Assembly (NCBI GenBank): GCA_040218145.1
Contig: JAVJQK010000094.1
Span: 1-64,000 of the forward strand
Source: Sandaracinaceae bacterium
GTDB taxonomy: Bacteria > Myxococcota_A > Polyangia > Polyangiales > Sandaracinaceae
DNA: 64,000 nt
Reading direction: 5' to 3'
The notes under the pieces are model-generated. The model did no database searches. It worked only from the letters and a program-made list of their open reading frames with translations, and was not told the DNA's origin. A program made the translations under genes and the position numbers. Shown here in pieces: positions 1 to 9,381 of this stretch (position 1 is the stretch's first letter; each line of letters opens with the position of its first letter).

Positions 1-140
1 ATGCATCGCCGAGCGCGACGGCGTGTCCAGCGCGCCGGGCCGACGACGAAATGCTGAAGCATTTCGGAGGAGCGACTGGCGCGCTGGGCGCGCTGTCCCG
101 CCGGCGAGGCGCGCGCAGTCATCTTTGCCGGACACTGCTA
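1..140 (-). repeat. Palindromic intergenic element, copy 1 (cut by window edge)
   Basis: This is a non-coding stretch read best on the minus strand. It contains the perfect palindrome GAAATGCTGAAGCATTTC at 48-65, flanked by GCTCCTC on one side and GTCGTCGG on the other. The same core and flanks recur at 24754-24772 and 26123-26141. On the minus strand the element begins with TAG at 140-138, which is also the stop codon of the DUF4230 gene. The far end lies outside the window, so pairing of the outer arms cannot be tested here. Confidence 0.65.
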
Positions 141-851
141 GTCCTCGATCTCACGGAACTGCACCGTGACCGAGTCGAAGCCGAGCGAGCGGATCAGGGT
201 CTCGACCGTGCGGGCGGCGTTGCGCTCGGCGCGCGCGATGATCCCCCCGTCGATGGCCGCCTGCTCGAGCGTGCGCTCCGCCTCGCGGCGCGCGCGGGTC
301 TCGAGGCTCTCGCGGCGTCGGGCCAGCAGATCGGTCTCCCGCGTGTGCACGTAGGTGCGCTCGTTGTCGAGCCGGGCGCTGAAGATCTCGACCGGCGGCA
401 GCGTGATCGTGGCGTTGCGCCCCGTCGCGTCGATCACCACGTCCGTGTCGCGCAGCTGGCTCAGGTCCACCCCGGCCACCACGTCGGCCGCGGCGACGAG
501 CAGGATCGAGTCCTCCGCCTCGACGAGCCCGAACACGCGCCGCTGGCGGCTCTCGAGGTCGATGACGCGCTCGACGTGATAGGAGGCGCTCTCGAGCCGG
601 GCCAGATCGCGCACGGCCACGATGACGTTCGGGGTGGGGCGGACCTCGATCACCTCGGCCGGGGGCGGCTCGTCGGGGGAGAGCGCCATCGCGACCCAGC
701 GCACCAGGACGCCCCCGAGGCAGCCGCCCACGAGCACGAGCAGCCCGATGGCGCCGTAGCGCAGGGCGGGGCCCGTGACGCGCGACGGGCTGGGCTCCGC
801 GTGCTCCGCGTCTCGCGCGTCGTCTTCGGCGCTCGTCTCGTCTTCGCTCAT
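138..851 (-). CDS. DUF4230 domain membrane protein
   Basis: This 237-residue protein has an acidic cytoplasmic N-terminus, one membrane segment at about residues 32-57, and an extracytoplasmic region matching the DUF4230 pattern. That pattern is a VIVAVRDLARLES start, a beta-rich middle and a C-terminal helix rich in Arg/Glu ending near LIRSLGF. The family has no established biochemical function. The ATG was chosen because it overlaps the stop of the upstream lipoprotein gene (ATGA, 848-851), which implies translational coupling. Its TAG stop coincides with the end of a repeated palindromic element. The family assignment is by eye. Confidence 0.8.
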   Translation of the reverse strand: MSEDETSAEDDARDAEHAEPSPSRVTGPALRYGAIGLLVLVGGCLGGVLVRWVAMALSPDEPPPAEVIEVRPTPNVIVAVRDLARLESASYHVERVIDLESRQRRVFGLVEAEDSILLVAAADVVAGVDLSQLRDTDVVIDATGRNATITLPPVEIFSARLDNERTYVHTRETDLLARRRESLETRARREAERTLEQAAIDGGIIARAERNAARTVETLIRSLGFDSVTVQFREIED

Positions 852-1342
852 CGACCCTCGAACGCGCGGAGGCGGGCCTCCCATTCGGGGCAACCGTAGA
901 GATCGACGTAGACCTCGAGCGGCCCGCTCGGGCACGGCACGCGGTAGAGGTCGATGATGTGGCCCGAGCCGTTGGCGCCCACGTTCCCGACCCGCGCCTG
1001 CTGGCCGGCCTCGGGATCCCCGCCGAGCGGGTTGCCGCCGCCGGGGCACTGCACCTCGGACGCGACGAAGACGTAGCTGTCCATCGGGCCGCACGCGAGG
1101 ACCGGGTCCTCGAGGCTCGTCCCGGAGCCGCGCCGCCCCGGGTAGGCGACGCCCGGCGCGCCCGTCGGGACGGGCGCAGCCACGGCCACACCCGCGCCCA
1201 CGGGCTCCGGCGGAGGCGCGTTCTGGTTGGAGCGCGCCTCCCCGCCGGCCGTGCCGTCCGCGCGCGCGTACGTCACCTCGTCGCCCCCGCCGCAGCCGAC
1301 CAGGCACGCGGCGAGCGCGAGCCCGAAGAGAGTCCGGTGCAT
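848..1342 (-). CDS. Putative lipoprotein, unknown function
   Basis: This is a 164-residue protein with a lipoprotein signal: a hydrophobic run followed by LVGC, with the predicted lipidated Cys at residue 17. A Gly/Pro/Ala-rich linker follows, then a small C-terminal domain with four Cys residues that could form two disulfides. No family was recognised. It is the first gene of a two-gene unit and overlaps the DUF4230 gene by four bases, so the pair is probably co-transcribed and may work together at the envelope. Confidence 0.75.
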   Translation of the reverse strand: MHRTLFGLALAACLVGCGGGDEVTYARADGTAGGEARSNQNAPPPEPVGAGVAVAAPVPTGAPGVAYPGRRGSGTSLEDPVLACGPMDSYVFVASEVQCPGGGNPLGGDPEAGQQARVGNVGANGSGHIIDLYRVPCPSGPLEVYVDLYGCPEWEARLRAFEGR

Positions 1343-1382
1343 GCCCCGGAGTCTAACAGCCCCGCGAGGGACGCGACCCGCC

Positions 1383-3182
<1,800 letters not shown>

Positions 3183-3271
3183 CGTCTCCCCGCTCTGGGC
3201 GCGCACCGCCCCCAAAAAAGCCGGCGGAGCCTATCACGTGCCTCCGATGGTTCAATCTGCGGGCCGCGAGC

Positions 3272-4090
3272 TCATTCCGGTCTGAGCTGGACGGTGCGCT
3301 GAATGGTCTCGCCGCGGCGGTTAAGGGTCACCGACACGCGCTCGCCCGCGCGGAGGCGGCCGTAGGCGGCGAGGGCCTCGTCGGGGCTGCCGATCGGGGC
3401 GCCGTCGAGGGCCTGCACGGTGTCGCCGTTCTCGAGCCCGAGGGCCCCGGACCAGCTGCCGCGCCGCACGCCGAAGACGCGGAAGCCGCCGGACGGGGCG
3501 GGGATCACGCGGAGGGGGCTGCGCATGACCTCGTCGAGGAGCTCGGGGGCGACGCGCACGTTGCCCTGGCCGAGCTGGTCGACGCGCGGGTCGGTGGAGG
3601 CCGCGACGGGGGTGGGCGTGGGATCGGCGCTGCGCGCGGCGGCCTCGCCCATGATGATCGTGCAGCGCTGCGCGTCCTCGAGCTCGAGCTCCGCCTCGCG
3701 CGCGTCGAGCCGGACCAGGGTCGCGCCGCTCCAGGCCTGGGAGACGCGGAGGGCGGCGGCTCCCTCGGGGCCGCGCAGGGCGGCGACGGAGCGCTCGGGG
3801 TGCAGGGGATCCACCACCGCGCCGACGAGGCGCCAGGACGGCGCGCAGGGGTTGGCGGGCTCGCCGCATTCGTCTCCTTCGCAAGCCGGAGGGGGCGGCG
3901 GGTCCGGCGCGGGCGGGCCGAACATCCCGAGCTGCACGCCGGGGTGCGAGTGGGTGGGCGGCGGCGCCTCGGGGAGCGGGGCCATGGAGGCGTCGAGGGG
4001 GAGGAGCCGCGCGGCGAGGAGCGCGGAGGCGCCCGAGCCGACGAGGCTCCCGGAGATCCCGAGGGTGGAGAGGATGAGCAGGGCACGCAT
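3272..4090 (-). CDS. GspC-like protein with PDZ domain
   Basis: This 272-residue protein has a layout typical of type II secretion inner-membrane protein C: an N-terminal hydrophobic segment at about 5-28, a Pro-rich linker, and an HR-like beta domain (WRLVGAVVDP...SVAALRG, about 85-150). A C-terminal PDZ domain follows, with GVRRGSWSGALGLENGDTV. No other gsp genes are nearby, so it is an orphan: either a partner of a secretion system encoded elsewhere or a related PDZ protein with another role. It is transcribed divergently from the ThrE-family gene. The 179-bp gap between them shows nothing distinctive. Confidence 0.75.
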   Translation of the reverse strand: MRALLILSTLGISGSLVGSGASALLAARLLPLDASMAPLPEAPPPTHSHPGVQLGMFGPPAPDPPPPPACEGDECGEPANPCAPSWRLVGAVVDPLHPERSVAALRGPEGAAALRVSQAWSGATLVRLDAREAELELEDAQRCTIIMGEAAARSADPTPTPVAASTDPRVDQLGQGNVRVAPELLDEVMRSPLRVIPAPSGGFRVFGVRRGSWSGALGLENGDTVQALDGAPIGSPDEALAAYGRLRAGERVSVTLNRRGETIQRTVQLRPE

Positions 4091-4269
4091 GCGGAGCTGA
4101 GCTGCACGACGCGTTCCGCCACACGTTCGAGCGCGCCCACGTCGCCCGGCCCCACGCCGAGGACAGGCTGGCGAGGGTCCGCCCCGCGTGGCGACAACGT
4201 GTCAGCCCGCGCCCCCTCACAGCCCGACACTGGCGGATCGGTCCCCCGGGTTTTAGGGGTGCTGGCATC

Positions 4270-5583
4270 GTGGAGACGTGGATCCTGCAAGCTGGTCGCC
4301 TCTTCGAGCCGCTCCGGCGCCCGCGCGCCGAGAGCACGCTCGACGCGCTCGTGCGCGAGGCGGCGAGCGAGGATCCGCAGATCGTCCAGCTCGGTGAGTC
4401 GTTCGGCTTCCTGCTGCGGCTCGGGCGCGCGCTCCTGCGCTTCGGGCTACCGGCGCAGCGGCTCGAGGAGGCGCTGACGCGGCTCGCCGAGTCGCTCGGG
4501 CTCCACGCGGACTGCTTCTCGACCCCCACCGCGCTCATCGTCACGCTCAGCGACGGCTACCGCCGACGGACCCGCGTGGTGCGGGTGGAGCCCGGGGAGA
4601 CCGACCTCGAGCGGCTCAACGCGCTGCACGGCCTCGTCGGCCGGGTGGAGCGCCGCGAGCTGTCGCCGCTGGACGCCTCCCGGCGCCTCGACCGCATCCT
4701 CGCGCGGCCCGAGCGCTACTCCAACGCCGTGCTGGTGATCTGCTACGGGCTCGCGTCCGCCGCGGCGTCCGTCCTGCTGGGCGGGCGACTCCACGACATC
4801 GGCCCCGCCGCCGCGCTCGGCCTCTTCGTCGGCCTGCTCACGCGCGCCTCTCCGCACGCGCCGAACTTCGCGCGCATCCTGCCCGCCATCGCCGCCGCGG
4901 CGTGCACCTTCGCGTCGGCCGCCTTCGGCACGGCGCTGCCCATCCAGGAGCCGATCCTCGTGCTCTCGGCGGTCATCGTGTTGCTCCCCGGCTTCACGCT
5001 CACGGTCGCGACGATGGAGCTCGCCACCGCGAACGTGGTCTCGGGCACGTCGCGGCTGATCGGCGCGCTGGCGACCCTGGTCCAGCTCGGCTTCGGGGTG
5101 GCCCTCGGGCACCAGCTCGCGGAGGCGCTGCCGCTCGTGGAGGTGGGCCGCGCGACGCCGAGCCCGGAGTGGCTCGTGTGGGTCGCCTACGCGCTGGCCG
5201 CGCTGGCGTTCACCGTGCTCCTGCGCGCCGCGCCGCGCGATCTGCCGGCCATCCTGCTCGCGGCCATCGTGTCGGTGGTGGGGGCGCGGCTCGGCAAGCT
5301 CTGGCTCGGGCCGGAGCTCGGCGCGCTGATCGGCGCGATCGTCATCGGCGTCTGGAGCCACGTCTGGGCGCGGCGCTTCGACAAGCCGACCCTGCTCTTG
5401 CTCACGCCGGGCATCCTGATGCTCGTGCCCGGCAGCGTCGGCTTCTTGAGCGTCGCCTCCATGGTCGAGGCCGACATCACGGGCGCGCTGCAGACCGGCT
5501 TCCGCATGCTGCTCATCGCGACCTCGCTCGCGGCCGGCGTGCTGATCGCGACCGTGGCCGTCCCGCCTCGCCGCGCGCTCTGA
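4270..5583 (+). CDS. Threonine/serine exporter (ThrE) family membrane protein
   Basis: This 437-residue protein starts at GTG. Residues about 1-165 form the soluble N-terminal ThrE (formerly DUF1212) part, with the family features RLGRALLRFGLPAQRLEE and STPTALIVTL. The remaining two thirds is a run of about ten hydrophobic segments, including the ThrE_2-like C-terminal half. Characterised members export L-threonine and L-serine; the actual substrate here is unknown. Its TGA directly abuts the TGA of the convergent glycosyltransferase gene with no spacer. Confidence 0.87.
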   Translation: METWILQAGRLFEPLRRPRAESTLDALVREAASEDPQIVQLGESFGFLLRLGRALLRFGLPAQRLEEALTRLAESLGLHADCFSTPTALIVTLSDGYRRRTRVVRVEPGETDLERLNALHGLVGRVERRELSPLDASRRLDRILARPERYSNAVLVICYGLASAAASVLLGGRLHDIGPAAALGLFVGLLTRASPHAPNFARILPAIAAAACTFASAAFGTALPIQEPILVLSAVIVLLPGFTLTVATMELATANVVSGTSRLIGALATLVQLGFGVALGHQLAEALPLVEVGRATPSPEWLVWVAYALAALAFTVLLRAAPRDLPAILLAAIVSVVGARLGKLWLGPELGALIGAIVIGVWSHVWARRFDKPTLLLLTPGILMLVPGSVGFLSVASMVEADITGALQTGFRMLLIATSLAAGVLIATVAVPPRRAL

Positions 5584-6291
5584 TCAGACGAGCCCGAGGC
5601 GGAGCTTCCAGACCATCGCGACCGCCTCGAGGAAGATCGCGCGGCTCATCTTGCTCTTGCCGGCCCGGCGGTCGACGAAGACGATCGGCTGCTCGACGAC
5701 GCGGAAGCCGCGCTGCACGGCGCGCCAGGTCATCTCGATCTGGAAGGAGTAGCCCTCCGAGCGCACCGTCGTCAGGTCGATCCCGATGAGCACGGGCGCG
5801 CGCCACGCCTTGTAGCCGCTCGTGAGATCGTGGATGGGCAGGCCGAGGATGGTGCGGCTGTAGAGGCTGCCGCCCTTGCTGAGCACGTGGCGCCCGACGC
5901 CCCAGCCCTCGACGCCGCCGCCGGAGATGTTGCGCGAGCCGAGCACGACGTCCGCGCCGTCCTCGATGTGGTCGAGGAACGCGCGCAGGTACTTCGGATC
6001 GTGCGAGAGATCGGTGTCCATCTGGACGAGCACGTCGTAGCCCTCGCGCAGCCCCTCGCGGAACCCCTCGATGTAGGCCGAGCCGATGCCGAGCTTGCCG
6101 CCGCGGTGGAGCACCCGGACCCGCTCGTCCTCGCCGGCCAGCCGGTCCGCGATGCGCCCGGTGCCGTCGGGCGACGCGTCGTCGACCACGAGCACGTGCA
6201 CCTCGGGCACCGCCTCGAACACCGCGCGCACGAACGCCTCGAGGTTGTCCCGCTCGTTGTAGGTAGGCGTGACGACGAGGACGCGCGTCAT
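5584..6291 (-). CDS. Polyprenol-phosphate mannosyltransferase-like GT2 glycosyltransferase
   Basis: This 235-residue GT-A fold enzyme has the family-2 motifs VVTPTYNERDNL (about 6-17), VVDDASPDGTG (about 35-45), the metal-binding QMDTDLSHDP (about 90-99) and DLTSGYKAWR. It resembles dolichol/polyprenol-phosphate mannosyltransferases lacking the C-terminal membrane domain. It probably transfers a sugar from a nucleotide donor to polyprenyl phosphate at the cytoplasmic face of the membrane. The donor sugar is inferred from the family. It converges with the ThrE gene with adjacent stop codons. Confidence 0.88.
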   Translation of the reverse strand: MTRVLVVTPTYNERDNLEAFVRAVFEAVPEVHVLVVDDASPDGTGRIADRLAGEDERVRVLHRGGKLGIGSAYIEGFREGLREGYDVLVQMDTDLSHDPKYLRAFLDHIEDGADVVLGSRNISGGGVEGWGVGRHVLSKGGSLYSRTILGLPIHDLTSGYKAWRAPVLIGIDLTTVRSEGYSFQIEMTWRAVQRGFRVVEQPIVFVDRRAGKSKMSRAIFLEAVAMVWKLRLGLV

Positions 6292-6374
6292 GGCGGCGCG
6301 GACCCTAGACTAGGGAGGGAGGTCGAGCAATCGCCGGGGTTGCAACCGCCGCCTCGGCCCTGCAGGGTCCCGCG

Positions 6375-7679
6375 ATGCTCACCCTGACGAGGGCGCTCCC
6401 CGCGCTGTCGCTCGCGCTCCTCGCGGCGGCCTGCGGAGACGATCGCGGCGACGGCGACGACGCCGGCATCCGGGACGCGGGAGCGGGCGACGCCGCGATC
6501 GCGGACGCGGGCCTCGACGCGGGAGCGGGCGACGCTGGCCCCCAGCGCTGCGAGGACGCGCTCCGCGAGGCCCGCTTCGCGCTCGACCCCGACGGGCCAC
6601 GCACCCAGATCCACCCCGTCGCGCGGTGGGACGGCGAGGCGATCTGGGTCGTGTACGTGCGGCCCGAGCCCGGCGGCGGGAACTTCGACGTCTGGGCCAC
6701 CCGGGTCGGCTGCGGCGGCGAGCCGCTCGTGGCGCCGTTCCTCGTGCAGGAGGCGCCCGAGGGCAACGACATCGACCCGGAGCTCGCCATCGCGGGCGAC
6801 GCCATGCTCGTCGCCTGGCAGACCGACGACGGCACGGGCGGCACCGACAACCTCCAGATCCGCTACCGCCTCTTCGACCGCGAGGGCACCCCGCGCTCGG
6901 GCGACCGCACCCTCCAGAGCCTGCGCATGGGCGCGCCCATCACCGACAACCACATGATGCCGAAGCTCGCGGTCACCCCCGACGGCGACTTCGTCGTGGC
7001 GGGCATCCGCGCGGTGGAGGAGGTCGGCCGCTTCGCCGCCTTCGCGCAGCCCCTGTCGGCGAGCGGCGACCTCGCGGGCGACGCGCTCGAGCCGGGCCCG
7101 GAGCTGGAGGTCACCCAGAGCAACGTCGCCGTCGCCGTCACGCCCGACGGAACCGTCTGGCTCACCTGGGACCGGCAGCCCGACGTGGGCGCGAGCGAGA
7201 CGTGGATGCGCTCCTTCGGTGGCGACACCTCCGAGCGCGTGCTGGACGGCCTCGACAGCTCGGCCGGCTCCGACGTCATCGCGACCGACGACGTCGTCTA
7301 CGCCGCCTTCACCGGGGAGACCGCGATCGGCACCGACCTGCGCCTCGTCGCGCTCTCCGCCTCCCCCCGCGAGGCCACGACGGTGGGCATCGCGCGCCGC
7401 GTCGAGAGCTCCCCCCGCTGGGCCCAGGGCCCGGACGGCCAGCTCGCCCTTGCCTTCTTCCGCCAGATCCGCGGCTTCACCATGGAGCTCCTCGCCGTCT
7501 CCGTGACCCCCGGCAGCCCGCCCACCGCGGCCGAGCCCGTGCTCGTCCAGGGCTCCCCCGGCGTCCCCGCCTACCAGCCCGCCCTCACCCACGTCAGCGG
7601 CGACTGGTGGTTCCTCGCCCACGCCGAAGGCGACAGCCCCGACTTCCGCCTCATCGGCCGCTTCGTCGAGCTCCCGTAG
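6375..7679 (+). CDS. Secreted lipoprotein, probable beta-propeller
   Basis: This 434-residue protein has a signal sequence ending in a lipobox (LAAAC, Cys near 20), then a low-complexity Asp-Ala-Gly linker to about residue 55. The rest contains recurring short blades such as GEAIWVVYVRP, GDAMLVAWQTD, PDGDFVVAG and PDGTVWLTWD. This spacing is typical of sialidase-like or other beta-propellers, but no catalytic motif is visible. It is monocistronic and divergent from the mannosyltransferase gene. The linker style is common among myxobacterial surface lipoproteins. Specific function is unknown. Confidence 0.75.
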   Translation: MLTLTRALPALSLALLAAACGDDRGDGDDAGIRDAGAGDAAIADAGLDAGAGDAGPQRCEDALREARFALDPDGPRTQIHPVARWDGEAIWVVYVRPEPGGGNFDVWATRVGCGGEPLVAPFLVQEAPEGNDIDPELAIAGDAMLVAWQTDDGTGGTDNLQIRYRLFDREGTPRSGDRTLQSLRMGAPITDNHMMPKLAVTPDGDFVVAGIRAVEEVGRFAAFAQPLSASGDLAGDALEPGPELEVTQSNVAVAVTPDGTVWLTWDRQPDVGASETWMRSFGGDTSERVLDGLDSSAGSDVIATDDVVYAAFTGETAIGTDLRLVALSASPREATTVGIARRVESSPRWAQGPDGQLALAFFRQIRGFTMELLAVSVTPGSPPTAAEPVLVQGSPGVPAYQPALTHVSGDWWFLAHAEGDSPDFRLIGRFVELP

Positions 7680-7875
7680 CCGCCGCGAGGCGTCCGCACG
7701 CGCACGGCGTACTCCGCCCCTGCTGCGTCGTGCCCTCGGCCCCGAGCTCGCGAGAGGACTCGCGCCAGGACGCGGCGCAATCGAGAGGGCGCAGAAAGAA
7801 TGCGTCCATCCCCGGAGGACCCCGTCTTTCTCTCCGAGAGCGCGATACGCGCCAACAACACGGAGAAGAAGAACC

Positions 7876-8115
7876 ATGTCCAACCGCAAATTCATTGTCG
7901 ACCCCGACGGGGTGTACGATCCCACCGGCGAGGCTCACGCGCGGGCGCGCTTCACCGAGGGCGGTGGTTGCTGCGACCCCGCCGCGGATCGGCAACCGCC
8001 CGCGACGCCCAGCTGCTGCGACGGCGCTGACCAGGGAGACCTGTCCAGCGCCGGTGGCTCGGGCGACAACGACCCTGGCGGGTCGAGTGGCTGCTGTGGG
8101 GGAGGTGCGCGATGA
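7876..8115 (+). CDS. Small Cys-Cys-rich peptide, first gene of a three-gene cassette
   Basis: This 79-residue protein has no signal peptide. A conserved-looking N-terminus (MSNRKFIVDPDGVYDP) is followed by three vicinal cysteine pairs at 32-33, 47-48 and 73-74, set in Gly/Asp/Ser-rich disordered sequence. The ATG has a purine-rich GGAGAAG about nine bases upstream. Its stop overlaps the flavoprotein ATG (ATGA, 8112-8115), so the two are translationally coupled. Vicinal cysteines suggest binding of a soft metal or metalloid, such as As(III), Cu(I) or Hg(II), or a leader-core peptide for modification. Both are inference. I do not recognise the family. Confidence 0.72.
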   Translation: MSNRKFIVDPDGVYDPTGEAHARARFTEGGGCCDPAADRQPPATPSCCDGADQGDLSSAGGSGDNDPGGSSGCCGGGAR

Positions 8116-9380
8116 GCGAGAGCCCCCTCCCCGTCGCGGTCATCGGCGCAGGTCCCATCGGCCTGGCCGCCGCCGCGAACCTCCTCGAGCGCGGCCTCGA
8201 GCCTCTCGTGCTCGAAGCGGGACCGCGGGTCGGCGCCAGCATCCGGGACTGGGGTCACGTCGAGTTGTTCACCCCCTGGTCCTACCTGGTCGACCCGGCG
8301 AGCCGGCGTCTGCTCGAAGCCCGCTCGAGCTGGCGCGCACCGCCTGAAGACCGGACTCCTCGCGGCGAGGAGCTCGTCGAATCCTACCTGGACCCGCTCG
8401 CCCGGCTCGGCACGATGTCCGACCGAATCCACCTGTCGCACGAGGTCACCAACGTCAGCCGGGTGGGCCATGACCGCATGAAGGAGGGTCGCCGGGGGAA
8501 GGCCCCGTTCATGCTCGTGGTGGACACGCCCGAGGGGCGACGACGCTTCACCGCGCGCGCTGTGATCGACGCCTCCGGAACCTGGACGACGCCCAACCCG
8601 ATGGGCGCGGGAGGCGTCGAAGCGGACGGTGAGCGCGAGCACCGAGACCGGATCCGCTACGGCATTCCCGATGTTCTCGGGCGGGAGCGCGCCCGATATG
8701 CAGGCAAGCGCACCGTGGTCGTCGGCTCGGGTCACTCGGCCATCGGTACGGTGCTCGCGCTCGTCGAGCTCGGGCGGAGGGAGCCGGGCACGCTGGTGGC
8801 ATGGGCCGTTCGTCGCGAACAGCCGTCGCGGCTCTGGGGAGGCGGCGACGCAGACGAGCTATCCGGGCGCGGCGCGCTGGGCACCCGTGTCCACGCCGCG
8901 GTGCACTCGGGGGAGGTGGCGCTGCTGACGGGGTTGTCCATCTCGGCGGTGAGGAAGCACCGGGAGGGCCTCGAGGTCCTCGACGACACCGGAAAGGCGC
9001 GCCTCGAGGTGGACGAGATCGTCGTAGCAACCGGTGGCCGCCCGAACGTGGCCATGCTCAGGGAGCTCCGCCTCGATCTGGACCTCGCCACGGAGTCGAC
9101 GAAGGCGCTCGGGCCGCTCATCGATCCCAATCACCACAGCTGTGGATCCGTCCGACCCCATGGTGCCGCCGAGCTCGCGCACCCCGAACAGGACTTCTAC
9201 GTCGTCGGCATGAAGAGCTACGGCCGAGCGCCGACCTTCCTCCTGCCCACCGGCTACGAGCAGGCGCGCTCGGTCGTAGCGGCTCTCGCGGGAGACCATG
9301 AGGCGGCCGGCCGCGTGGAGCTCGTCCTACCGCAGACCGGAGTGTGCTCCACCGACGCGGCCGGCGGCCCGTGCTGCTGA
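8112..9380 (+). CDS. FAD/NAD(P)-dependent oxidoreductase with C-terminal Cys-Cys tail
   Basis: This 422-residue two-dinucleotide-fold flavoprotein has the FAD-binding GAGPIG at 12-17, the NAD(P)-binding VVGSGHSAIG near 203-212, and a third ATGG motif (IVVATGGRPN) near 302. It resembles flavin monooxygenase/thioredoxin-reductase-like proteins and lacks a CxxC redox pair inside the folds. The C-terminus is a separate tail with Cys412 and a terminal Cys421-Cys422. Proteins of this kind are known to me from arsenic gene clusters (ArsO-type flavoproteins), but no arsR, arsB or acr3 is present here, so that role is inference. It lies between the Cys-Cys peptide and the MFS gene. Confidence 0.85.
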   Translation: MSESPLPVAVIGAGPIGLAAAANLLERGLEPLVLEAGPRVGASIRDWGHVELFTPWSYLVDPASRRLLEARSSWRAPPEDRTPRGEELVESYLDPLARLGTMSDRIHLSHEVTNVSRVGHDRMKEGRRGKAPFMLVVDTPEGRRRFTARAVIDASGTWTTPNPMGAGGVEADGEREHRDRIRYGIPDVLGRERARYAGKRTVVVGSGHSAIGTVLALVELGRREPGTLVAWAVRREQPSRLWGGGDADELSGRGALGTRVHAAVHSGEVALLTGLSISAVRKHREGLEVLDDTGKARLEVDEIVVATGGRPNVAMLRELRLDLDLATESTKALGPLIDPNHHSCGSVRPHGAAELAHPEQDFYVVGMKSYGRAPTFLLPTGYEQARSVVAALAGDHEAAGRVELVLPQTGVCSTDAAGGPCC

Positions 9381-9381
9381 G

